This document shows positions 6,896 to 15,400 of a stretch of 64,000 nt of DNA, piece after piece. Made by a program: the position numbers and the translations under genes. Every line of letters begins with the position of its first letter. The stretch's first letter is position 1. This DNA comes from an uncultured Kiritimatiellota bacterium (lineage in GTDB: Bacteria; Verrucomicrobiota; Kiritimatiellia; RFP12; UBA1067). Location: the NCBI GenBank assembly GCA_934635385.1, contig CAKTZI010000003.1, forward strand, positions 62,001 to 126,000. The letters run 5' to 3'. A model generated the notes under the pieces. That model was not told the origin of the DNA. It saw nothing but the letters and a program-made list of their open reading frames with translations, and searched no databases.

Positions 6896-8113
6896 ATGAA
6901 ATTACTGAATACACTCTTGGCACTTTGCTTTTCACTTGCCGGTTTCGCCGCCGCAACTCCAGTTGTCTCTGACGTCACGGCACGGCAGCGGTATCCGTGG
7001 AACGGCTTGGTTGATATCTCTTACACGATATCAGGCGATATTGCGGCAATGAATAACCCAAGCATTGCCATCATGGCGAAGGACAACAAGAGTGGATGTA
7101 CCTATCTGGCATCTACTTTTGAAAAGAAACCTTCTTTGGCGGCTGGGACTCATGTCGCGACATGGGATCCGAATGCCGACGGGTTGAAAATCAATTCAAC
7201 CGATGTTACATTTACGGTCTCCTTGTCCGATAAGGCATCGTTGTACTGCCTGATCGACATTAGTGGTGGATCTTCGGCAACGAAATACCCTGTGACGTAT
7301 TTGAATGAAGTTCCAAGTGGCGGTTGGACCGAAAGCCACAAGAAGAACTACATTGTCCTTCGCTATTGCCCGGCGGGAACATACATGATGCAGGGACAGC
7401 GGAAAGTTACGCTGACCAAACCGTTCTATATGGGTATTTTCGAGGTGACGCAGGGACAGTACAAGAATGTCATGGGAAGCTCGTCTCGTTTCTGGAATAT
7501 GACCGGTGATTGCTATCCAATGGCTGCAGCTTATTCGGCTATCCGTGGAGCGAACAATTGGCCATCTTCGACGGCCGTTGGCGCTAATAGTTTTGTTGGG
7601 AAGCTTATGGCAAAGACCTCTCCAAAACTGTCAGGCATTGACCTCCCAACGGAAGCGCAATGGGAATATGCGTGTCGGGCGGGAACGGTTGGCGAATTGA
7701 GTTCAGGAAAGGGGTTGAATCCTGTTAATGTGAGAGAGGTTGCTGGCGTATATGAAGGGAGTATAAAAACGGATGTCGTGGGGTCTCACAAGGCCAATCC
7801 ATGGGGACTCTATGATATGCATGGAAATGCCCCAGAGATGTGTTTGGATTTCTTTGTCAAGGATCTTGGAACTGCGGAGGTGACAGACCCCAAAGGAGAA
7901 ACTACGGGTGAACATGCGAGTTTTGACAGGAAGAACGAACGGGTTATTCGCGGTTGTGGATGGAGCTGCCCTGAAGACGGGCCTAATTATTTGCCAAAGG
8001 CTGTATCGGCATATTCGTCATGTGCTCGGGGATCGACGAACTGTCAATGTGGAAGCGCAACATGTGGTAATTGGAATTGTGCCTTTCGCATTTGCATGAC
8101 ACTTGCCAACTAA
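6896..8113 (+). CDS. Secreted SUMF1-domain protein
   Basis: The 405-residue protein starts with a signal peptide (about residues 1-21). A short beta-rich domain opens with RQRYPWNGLVDISYTI and recurs in the next gene (RPRYPWNGKVDVDVTL). A SUMF1 domain follows (YNEVPSGGW-like entry, FYMGIFEVTQGQYKNVMG, LPTEAQWEYACRAG, LYDMHGNAPEMC). SUMF1 is the fold of formylglycine-generating enzymes, but no oxidase cysteine pair is recognisable, so a non-catalytic or different role is likely. The C-terminus is unusually cysteine-rich (CARGSTNCQCGSATCGNWNC). It may be a cell-surface ligand-binding protein. GC is lower than in the neighbouring core genes. Confidence 0.8.
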   Translation: MKLLNTLLALCFSLAGFAAATPVVSDVTARQRYPWNGLVDISYTISGDIAAMNNPSIAIMAKDNKSGCTYLASTFEKKPSLAAGTHVATWDPNADGLKINSTDVTFTVSLSDKASLYCLIDISGGSSATKYPVTYLNEVPSGGWTESHKKNYIVLRYCPAGTYMMQGQRKVTLTKPFYMGIFEVTQGQYKNVMGSSSRFWNMTGDCYPMAAAYSAIRGANNWPSSTAVGANSFVGKLMAKTSPKLSGIDLPTEAQWEYACRAGTVGELSSGKGLNPVNVREVAGVYEGSIKTDVVGSHKANPWGLYDMHGNAPEMCLDFFVKDLGTAEVTDPKGETTGEHASFDRKNERVIRGCGWSCPEDGPNYLPKAVSAYSSCARGSTNCQCGSATCGNWNCAFRICMTLAN

Positions 8114-8135
8114 TGGGTGTACTAAGGAGTGTGCC

Positions 8136-11100
8136 ATGCGACAGAGTATCTTGATGTCATTGGTTTTCGTGTCGGTCATGGCGGCCGCCGCAGTCTTGAA
8201 TACGACAGAAGAATCGATTGGTGTTGCTGAACTTGGAAGGACGGTTCCCATCGCTTACGATCCTGCATGGTGTGGAGTCTCGGATGGAAGTGGCGTGTTT
8301 TCGGAGATATCCATAAATGGGGAGACGGTCTGCTCCCGAACGGGAGCGGGTATTTATGAATGGATACCGTCGGCTTCGGGTGAATATCGTTTGTCCGTAA
8401 AGGCTGTGGTAAATGGCATTGTGACAGGATCGGAATTGTCTCGGACTTTACAGGTCCGGTGTGCGGATGTGCTTGGGATGACAATCAGCCAGGGAACTGC
8501 GACGGCGTGTGTTGCAGAAGTCCCAACCATGCCGTGGCAGCGGCGGACGGCGACGGCGAGCGAATCGTTGGCGTATTCGAGCGCGTGGGCGACGAACGCG
8601 GCGGCAGGGGCAACTGCCGTCGTGAAGGTAATGCCTGTCCTGAAGCAGAAGCCGAAGTATGTGGTCATTGACTTGAGTGGCGGCACAAACGCGACGCACT
8701 ATGGCCTTTCATATCTCGACGAAGTGCCAGAGGGCGGCTGGAGCGACGAGTACAAGACCTCGAAGCTCGTTCTGCGGCACATCCCCGCTGGCTCGTTTGT
8801 CATGGGCGGACGCAACACCGATTATCCCGGTGCGGTGAACACGAACCTCCACATGGTCACGATTACGCGCGACTTCTACATGGGTGTCTTTGAGGTCACG
8901 CAACGGCAATGGGAACTTGTGGTGGGGAACCGTCCGAGTTCGTTTACGAATGAGACGTGTTACGCAACGAGACCGGTGGAAACGATTTCCTATCGCCACA
9001 TTCGCGGCAATGATAACGGATTGAAGTGGCCCCAAAGCAAAGATGTGGACGATTACAGTTTCTTGGGATTGCTGCATCGACGTGTTGGATTGAGCGGGTT
9101 TGACTTGCCGACGGAAGCCCAGTGGGAGTATGCGTGTCGTGCAGGGACGAAAACGGCATTAAATAACGGCAAGAATCTTACTGCTCAGAACGTGACGGAC
9201 ATCGGGGTTGAATGTGTCAACGCAAATGAGATCGCGCGATACAGCGGGAACAATCCCTACCGAGGCATTTCGCAGGCGACCAATTCTAAGAGTGATGTTA
9301 GCACAGCCAAAGCTACGGCTGCCGTTGGATCGTATAAGGGGAATGCTTACGGCCTATTTGACATGTCGGGTAATGTCTGGGAGTTTTGCTTAAATGCGGA
9401 AGAACAAATAGAGTCTGGGTGCATTGATCCAGTGGGTGGCGAGTTGTCTGTTTATAGACAACTTCGCGGAGGCAGTTGGTGCAGCAGTTTGGTCGACCTG
9501 ACTTCTGGCGATCATCATTTGTGGAAGGGGTATGGTTATAACCAGGTAGACAAGACATCAACTGTCGGCTTTCGCCTTTGCCTCCAAGGCGGCGACTTGC
9601 CTGACTTTGAAGCGGCGGCGACGCTCGTCAACAATGCGGGGACGGGTTCGCAGAACTGGTCTCCGACGCGAGCGGGAACGTACTACCTCACGCACGCGAC
9701 GATGAACGCGGAAACGAATGCACAGTTGCTGAGCGCATGGTTCGAGGTGCCGGGGCCGATGCTGACGTTCTCGCCGCAGGGCGAGCTGACGAACGGTGTG
9801 CTGGTCGCGATTGGCGGTTCCGAGAATGGCTGGACGATCCGCTACACGACGGACGGTTCGGCACCGACCGCCGACTCGCCGGTTTATGACGGGCCGTTTT
9901 CGCTTCCCGAGTCGGGCACGGTGCGTGCCGTCGCGTCCAACGCGCAAGGCGTGATGAGCGACGAGTTCAGCGAGACCTTCACCTTGCATGATGCGCTTTC
10001 TCTCGTGAGCGCAACGGCGCGGCCGCGTTACCCGTGGAACGGAAAAGTCGATGTTGACGTGACGCTGAAGGGCGATCCGTCGAAGACGTATCGGGTTGCG
10101 TTGACGGCGAAAGATCTCGACGGCGGCACGAACCTGTTGGTCAAGACGGTGGCACAGGAAGGAGGTGCGTACTCTTCCTCTAATGTCGTTGACCTTCAGC
10201 CTGGAACCCATCGCCTCGTTTGGGACGCCGATGCCGACATCAAGACAGACGGGGATTTTCCGCGTGTGGCGGTGAGCGTGAGTGCGACAGGGAGCGAGTT
10301 GCTGGGCTATGCGCGGCAGATGGTGATTTCGGTCGAGGGCTATGCAGGGAATGAGACGTTGACGAATGTGCCCGTATTGGTGCGGCTTTCGTCGGCGATT
10401 GCGGGCTTTGGCTACAGCGATTTCGCGAGCCCAAGCAACGGGGTCGATCTCGCGTTCTTTGATGCGAACGAGCGGCGACTTGCCCATGAAATTGACGAGT
10501 GGCACACCAACGGCGAGTCGCTCGTTTGGGTGAAGTTGCCTGAATTGAAGAAGGGCGCGCGCTTCACGGCGGCGTGGGGGGTAGGGTTTGAGCCCATATA
10601 TGGGCTCGTCACCGGACGGGGGCACGGAACCGGACGAGGGCACGCCACCGGGCGCGGGCTCGCCACCGGGCGCGAGGTCTGGCGCGACTACGCGGGCGTG
10701 TGGCATATGAACGAAGATTCGGGCATCGCCTACGATTCGACGGCCAATGGGTTGGACGGCATTCCGAGCTGCGGCACAAATAAACTCGCCGACGTGAACC
10801 AGATGGTCGCCTCTGAAAATGGTGCGTGTGGTCGAGCGCGGGTGAATATGTCGACAAAGCCTTCGTCAACGGAAGTCATGGCAAACGGGAATTATATGCT
10901 GATTCCGAGTTACGATGCTTTGAAACTGGGCGATCAATTTGTCGTATCCATTTGGTTTAAGGGTGAGGCAATACGGAATTATCCAAGGTTGATTTCGCGG
11001 AAATATGACATTGCGGATGTTGGTGGCTTTGAATATGCGGTGAACAATCTTGGCACGTCGGATATACGAGGCGGCACGAGCGTCTGTACATCTCAAATTG

Positions 11101-11417
11101 CGTTGCCTGATTATTCCAATCAGTGGGTTCAGGTGGCAATTGTCTTTGAGAATGACATTGTTACTTGCTATACAAATGGAGCTCAGGCCGCATATTTTGC
11201 AGGTGTGATTGCGCCCCCGATTGACAATGGGTATCCCTTGGCCTTTGGGAATAAGCCGAACGGGGTGAATCCGTCTTTCTACGGCCAATATGACGAGATC
11301 CGTCTGCGTGGCGGAACGCTTTCGGCGGATCGCATCAAGGCCGACTACGACATGATTGCCAACCGCGACTTTCTTGGCTACGGAGAGGTAACGAAGGACG
11401 TGGGGGTGACGGAATGA
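8136..11417 (+). CDS. Large secreted protein: SUMF1, chitobiase-like Ig, DUF2341 and LamG domains
   Basis: The start is the ATG at 8136, preceded by AAGGAG (8124-8129), giving 1093 residues with a signal peptide. Domain order: a beta domain; SUMF1 (about 180-490, with FYMGVFEVTQRQWE, LPTEAQWEYACRAG, RGGSWCSS, GFRLCL); a chitobiase/CHB_HEX_C-like unit (YTTDGSAPTADSPVYDGPF); an RPRYPWNGKVDV module also found in the preceding gene; a DUF2341-like domain (VPVLVRLSS to ARFTAAWG); and a LamG/concanavalin-like domain at the C-terminus. The set suggests carbohydrate or surface binding. Between DUF2341 and LamG is an in-frame palindrome plus 18-base tandem repeats. Base composition shifts from AT-richer to GC-rich along the gene. 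Confidence 0.8.
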   Translation: MRQSILMSLVFVSVMAAAAVLNTTEESIGVAELGRTVPIAYDPAWCGVSDGSGVFSEISINGETVCSRTGAGIYEWIPSASGEYRLSVKAVVNGIVTGSELSRTLQVRCADVLGMTISQGTATACVAEVPTMPWQRRTATASESLAYSSAWATNAAAGATAVVKVMPVLKQKPKYVVIDLSGGTNATHYGLSYLDEVPEGGWSDEYKTSKLVLRHIPAGSFVMGGRNTDYPGAVNTNLHMVTITRDFYMGVFEVTQRQWELVVGNRPSSFTNETCYATRPVETISYRHIRGNDNGLKWPQSKDVDDYSFLGLLHRRVGLSGFDLPTEAQWEYACRAGTKTALNNGKNLTAQNVTDIGVECVNANEIARYSGNNPYRGISQATNSKSDVSTAKATAAVGSYKGNAYGLFDMSGNVWEFCLNAEEQIESGCIDPVGGELSVYRQLRGGSWCSSLVDLTSGDHHLWKGYGYNQVDKTSTVGFRLCLQGGDLPDFEAAATLVNNAGTGSQNWSPTRAGTYYLTHATMNAETNAQLLSAWFEVPGPMLTFSPQGELTNGVLVAIGGSENGWTIRYTTDGSAPTADSPVYDGPFSLPESGTVRAVASNAQGVMSDEFSETFTLHDALSLVSATARPRYPWNGKVDVDVTLKGDPSKTYRVALTAKDLDGGTNLLVKTVAQEGGAYSSSNVVDLQPGTHRLVWDADADIKTDGDFPRVAVSVSATGSELLGYARQMVISVEGYAGNETLTNVPVLVRLSSAIAGFGYSDFASPSNGVDLAFFDANERRLAHEIDEWHTNGESLVWVKLPELKKGARFTAAWGVGFEPIYGLVTGRGHGTGRGHATGRGLATGREVWRDYAGVWHMNEDSGIAYDSTANGLDGIPSCGTNKLADVNQMVASENGACGRARVNMSTKPSSTEVMANGNYMLIPSYDALKLGDQFVVSIWFKGEAIRNYPRLISRKYDIADVGGFEYAVNNLGTSDIRGGTSVCTSQIALPDYSNQWVQVAIVFENDIVTCYTNGAQAAYFAGVIAPPIDNGYPLAFGNKPNGVNPSFYGQYDEIRLRGGTLSADRIKADYDMIANRDFLGYGEVTKDVGVTE
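10590..10673. repeat. CCATATATGG palindrome followed by four 18-base tandem repeats
   Basis: GAGCCCATATATGGGCTC (10590-10607) is a perfect 18-base palindrome. Four 18-base units follow (10602-10619, 10620-10637, 10638-10655, 10656-10673), each coding for Gly-(Leu/His)-x-Thr-Gly-Arg. The insertion keeps the frame of the surface protein. The same ten-base core occurs in the transposase-like gene at 11993-12012. Confidence 0.85.
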
Positions 11418-12388
11418 GACGTGCCGCAGATTTCGGCGACCATTGCGTTGAGCGCGAGGCACTGTTCGCGTGTGATGCGGCGGCGATTGGCATGATAGGG
11501 CCACGGGGCGAGCAAGAGCAAGCGGCCTTCGTCGCAGGCGTCGAAGTAGTTCCCCGGTGGCTTGAACCTGGGGGCGAAGCCGTTTTCGCAGAGTGCGATG
11601 AGCGGAAACTGCGCATCAAGCGCGGCGCGGGCAATGGTCTTTTCGCCGGGGCTGATGCAGGGCGAGACAAGCACCGCGCCGCGCTCGGCGGCGTCGAGCA
11701 GACGCTCGGTTTCGGCAGCGAGCGCGTTGGGCGTGATGCGCCGCGAGCATTGAATCTGCAGGCGGTCGGGGCGATTGAGCAGAAAGGGGTTCCCGTAGGC
11801 GGCGTAGACGCGCCCGGCGAGCGAAAGTTGGTTGATGCGCGTGAAGTAGTCGGGGTGTTGACGAATGAGCGCGAGACGGCGCGGGTTGTCGGAGATATAG
11901 CGAAAGAGCGTCTTCAACTGGCCGCGATGGGTCAGGATTCGGTCGTGGTAGCCGGGGGCGAACAGGTTCGGTGGAATCGCCCTGTTCGGTGGAATCGCCA
12001 TATATGGCGATTCACTGGACGGCGATTCACTGGACAGCCGCCCGTCGAGCCGATACGCCTTGGTACACCCGATCTTAAAGCCCCGAATGACCTCGCCCAG
12101 ATGGCGGCGCATGCGCGTTCGCACGAAGAGGAGGCCATGGAAGTGGTCGGGCATGACAACGCAGGAAAGAAGCTGAATTTCGGGGTGATGGCGGGGAATC
12201 TCGCGCCAACAGGCTTCGACGCTTTCGCCGAGCGGAGTTTTCGCGACGGCACAGCCTTTAAGTCGGCCCAAGATGGGGCGCCGCCCTTCGACTTCGAGCG
12301 TAATCATGTAGATGCCACGTTCGTAGTAGTCGTGGCAGAAGCAACGCTGCTTCATCTTGTCGGACAGAATGTCAGGTGCATTTGTCAT
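11378..12388 (-). CDS. HUH (Y1/RAYT-like) transposase fused to a DprA-like Rossmann domain
   Basis: This 336-residue protein begins at the ATG at 12388; an upstream minus-strand extension is not credible. Residues about 12-185 look like a Y1/REP-associated tyrosine transposase, with the HUH metal motif HFH at 82-84 (CVVMPDHFHGLLFV) and a YISDNPRRL segment at 164-172. Residues about 235-320 resemble a DprA/SLOG Rossmann domain (VLVSPCISPGEKTIARAA, ENGFAP, GRLLLLAPW). Both halves belong to families that handle single-stranded DNA. A repeat-encoded loop (SSESP twice, AIPPN twice) sits at 119-142. The gene converges on and overlaps the previous gene by 40 bp. Confidence 0.7.
   Translation of the reverse strand: MTNAPDILSDKMKQRCFCHDYYERGIYMITLEVEGRRPILGRLKGCAVAKTPLGESVEACWREIPRHHPEIQLLSCVVMPDHFHGLLFVRTRMRRHLGEVIRGFKIGCTKAYRLDGRLSSESPSSESPYMAIPPNRAIPPNLFAPGYHDRILTHRGQLKTLFRYISDNPRRLALIRQHPDYFTRINQLSLAGRVYAAYGNPFLLNRPDRLQIQCSRRITPNALAAETERLLDAAERGAVLVSPCISPGEKTIARAALDAQFPLIALCENGFAPRFKPPGNYFDACDEGRLLLLAPWPYHANRRRITREQCLALNAMVAEICGTSHSVTPTSFVTSP
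11966..12035. repeat. CCATATATGG palindrome flanked by short direct repeats inside the transposase gene
   Basis: Two 18-base copies (11966-11983 and 11984-12001) run into the perfect 20-base palindrome AATCGCCATATATGGCGATT (11993-12012), then two 15-base copies (12006-12020, 12021-12035). All keep the minus-strand frame. The core matches the element at 10590-10607. Confidence 0.85.
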
Positions 12389-12394
12389 GGTCGT

Positions 12395-12400
12395 ATTATA
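12395..12400 (-). promoter_or_regulatory. -10 TATAAT six bases from the transposase start codon
   Basis: On the minus strand TCGGTATAATACGACCATG places the -10 hexamer six bases before the ATG, so transcription would start at or next to the start codon. Confidence 0.6.
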
Positions 12401-12446
12401 CCGAATGATCGCATCGCGTTCAAGGCGGCTTAAGGAGCGAAAGAGA

Positions 12447-15400
12447 ATGAAGATGAAACTCGCGAAAGAAATAGTTCTTGGAGGGCTGGTTTGGGCTCTG
12501 GCTCTTGTGGGCGAGGCAGCCACCTCGGTGACGACGGAAACGCCCACGTTTGAATTGTCAATCAAGCATGATGGCGTACGCATGAGTCGTGGCTCAGAAA
12601 CGTTGACCTACTCGTCGCGCTGGGACGGAGGTGCAGACACGACGGTGACGCTCGCACAGGATGGCGAAACGCTTCAGGCGGGGCTGACGGGAGAGGGCAC
12701 TCGCCCGTGGTCGGTCACGCGCAACGGCACGTACACGCTCACGCATACGACCTACACGAACGGCGTTGCGGGCAAGGTTGAGACGGCGACGTTTGTCGTC
12801 GCCGGGTTGGATGTGCCTTTCGCGTCGGGTGATGTGACGGTGGCGAACTACGCGGACGTGTATGACGGGCAGCCGCATGGAATTGGCGTGACGGTCGCGG
12901 ATGGCATCGCGGGCGTTGCGAAGAAGTACGCGACTGATCCAAGTGTGCCGTTCACGGAAGAACTTCCTACCCTGACGAACGTCGGCACACTGACGGTGTG
13001 GTGCGAAATCTCCGCGCCAGGCTACATCACACAGACCAATTCAGCAATCGTGACAATTACACCGCGCCCTGTCACGCTGACTTCGGGTACGAAACTCGAC
13101 TTTGTGTACGACGGCCAGCCGCACGGATTCCCACATATTATGATAAGTGGGCTCGGGTTTGTCGTGGGCGAGGGAGTCACGACCTCGAACTGGGCGACGG
13201 TAACGGCGGTCGCCGAGGGCGAAGTCGAGAATGCGTTCGACTATGCGCCGTTTGACGGGACAGACCTCGCGAACTACGAGGTCACGGTGGTTACGGGCAA
13301 GATCGCGGTCGTCAAGGCGACACCGGTGACGCCGGGCGGGCCAATCGATCCTGTCTCGCCCGATCCGACGGATCCGTCCGCACCGTATTCGGCGTATGAC
13401 TTTGTCGGCGTATACGACGGAGCTGCGCATACGATTGACACGAATGCGCTCAGGAGTGTCGTCTACCAGCCCGCCGCACCGCTTTCGTTCCAGTACGCGC
13501 TCGTGAAGGACGGGGCACTTGCCAACGAGCCGTTCATGTTTACGGATGTGGTCTCGACTTCGTTTTGGTATCGCATTTCTGCGCCGAACTTCGCAGACTA
13601 CTGGCACGAGGCGAAAGTAACAATTACAAATCGTCCAGTGACGCTGACGTCGGGTACGAAGACCGATTTCGGTTACGACGGGACGGCGCACGCCTATCCA
13701 CATATTATAATAAGTGGACTTGGTTTCATCGCGGGCGAGGGCGTGACGACCTCGAACTGGGCGACGGTGACGGCGGTCGCCGAGGGCGAAGTCGAGAATG
13801 CGTTCGACTACGCCGCACAGGAAAGGACAGACCTTGCGAACTACGACATTACGGTCATCACGGGCAAGATTGCGGTCATCGCCGCGCCGATACCCGTCGG
13901 GCCGGGCGGAGCAATTGCGGCGGTCGGTTACACGAACGTCTACGACGGCGCGGCGCATGGCGTCGCCGTGTCGGCGAATGGCTTGCTGACGACGCCGACG
14001 GTGCAGTACCGCGCGAGCGAGTCCGATGACTGGGCCGATGCGTCGCCGATGTTCAGTGACGTCTGTGACACGCAGGTGTGGTATAGGGTCACGGCACCGA
14101 ACTATGCGCCAGTGGTTGGGACTGTGGGCGTCAGAATTATGCCACGGACGATCACGCTGACCTCGAAGAGCCTGACGAAGCCCTACGACGGCACGCCGCT
14201 CACGGCGCACGAGGTGACGGTCGGCGGCGACGGCTTCGCTGATGGCGAGGGGGCGACGTATGCTTTTACAGGCGAACAGACCGCCGTGGGTGAAAGCGAG
14301 AACGCGTTCACCTATACGCTCAATGCGAATACGTCGGCGGGCAATTACGAAATCACCACGGCGAACGGCACGTTAGCGGTAACGAAAGCCAGCATCGGAG
14401 GCGAAGACGGAGAGGAGCCGGGCGACGACGACGTGCCGTCGGGCGGTGTCTCGAAGTTCGACGCGACGTTCGTCTACGATGGCGAGGGCCATACGCTCAA
14501 TACGAACGCGCTTCAGGCGGCGTTCGGCGCGGCGATGATTGGAGAAATCTCGGTGGGATACGCGCTTGACGATGGGAACTCGGGAAGCGGCGAGGGGCAT
14601 GCCGTCATGCCTTGGATGGCGGATGCGCCCGTCTACACCAACGCGGGCGAGTATGCGGTGTGGTATCGCGTGGTGAATCCAAATTATGAGGAATTCATTC
14701 ATGCCGCGAAAATTACGATTACCAACAGACTGGTGACGGTGTCAGTGGCGGGGCATACGGCGACGTATGCATACGACACGACCGAGAAGCGCGTGAATGG
14801 GTATGACGCGGTCACGGAAGATGCCCTTTACGACATTGCGGCGGACACGGTGTTCGGCGGCACGGCGGAGGCGACGCGCACCGACGCCGGAACGACGGCA
14901 ATGGGGCTGACGGCAGGCGACTTTGCCAACAGCAATGCCAACTTCCTCGTGACATACGAAGTGACTGACGGCTGGCTGTCCGTCACGCCGCGCGTGGTCG
15001 GCGACGATCCGTCGAACTGGGACATCCGCCTTGCGCGAAATCCGATGTACGACGGCACTGAGCGGTCGGCGCCGATCACGCAGGTCGCCTTCGTGAAGCC
15101 GGACGGCAACCTCGACGACATCCCCTACACGCTCTCCGGCAACGTGGCGACGGACGCCGGCAACTACGTGGTGCGCATCACCGGCACGGGCAACTACGTG
15201 GGCACAATCGAAAAGGAGTGGGCGATCACGCCGCGCAACATCACGCTTACGAGCGGCCGTGCGGAATGGGTGTATGACGGCACGGCGCACAGCGAAAGCG
15301 GCGTAGCGGTGACGGGCGACGGCTTCGTCGCGGGCGAGGGAGCGGACTATTCCGGCTTCCCGGTCGTTCGGCATGTCGCGGATGCGGCCGAGCCGATGGC

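Noticed and set aside
10602..10673. Possible CRISPR-like array of short repeats
   Set aside because: The 18-base units are directly adjacent without spacers, code in frame, and no cas gene is present.
6896..11417. Formylglycine-generating sulfatase activators
   Set aside because: No catalytic cysteine pair is recognisable and no sulfatase gene is in the window; the domains are embedded in secreted binding-type proteins.
6896..12388. Diversity-generating retroelement
   Set aside because: SUMF1 proteins and a nearby mobile-element gene suggested it, but there is no reverse transcriptase and no template/variable repeat pair.
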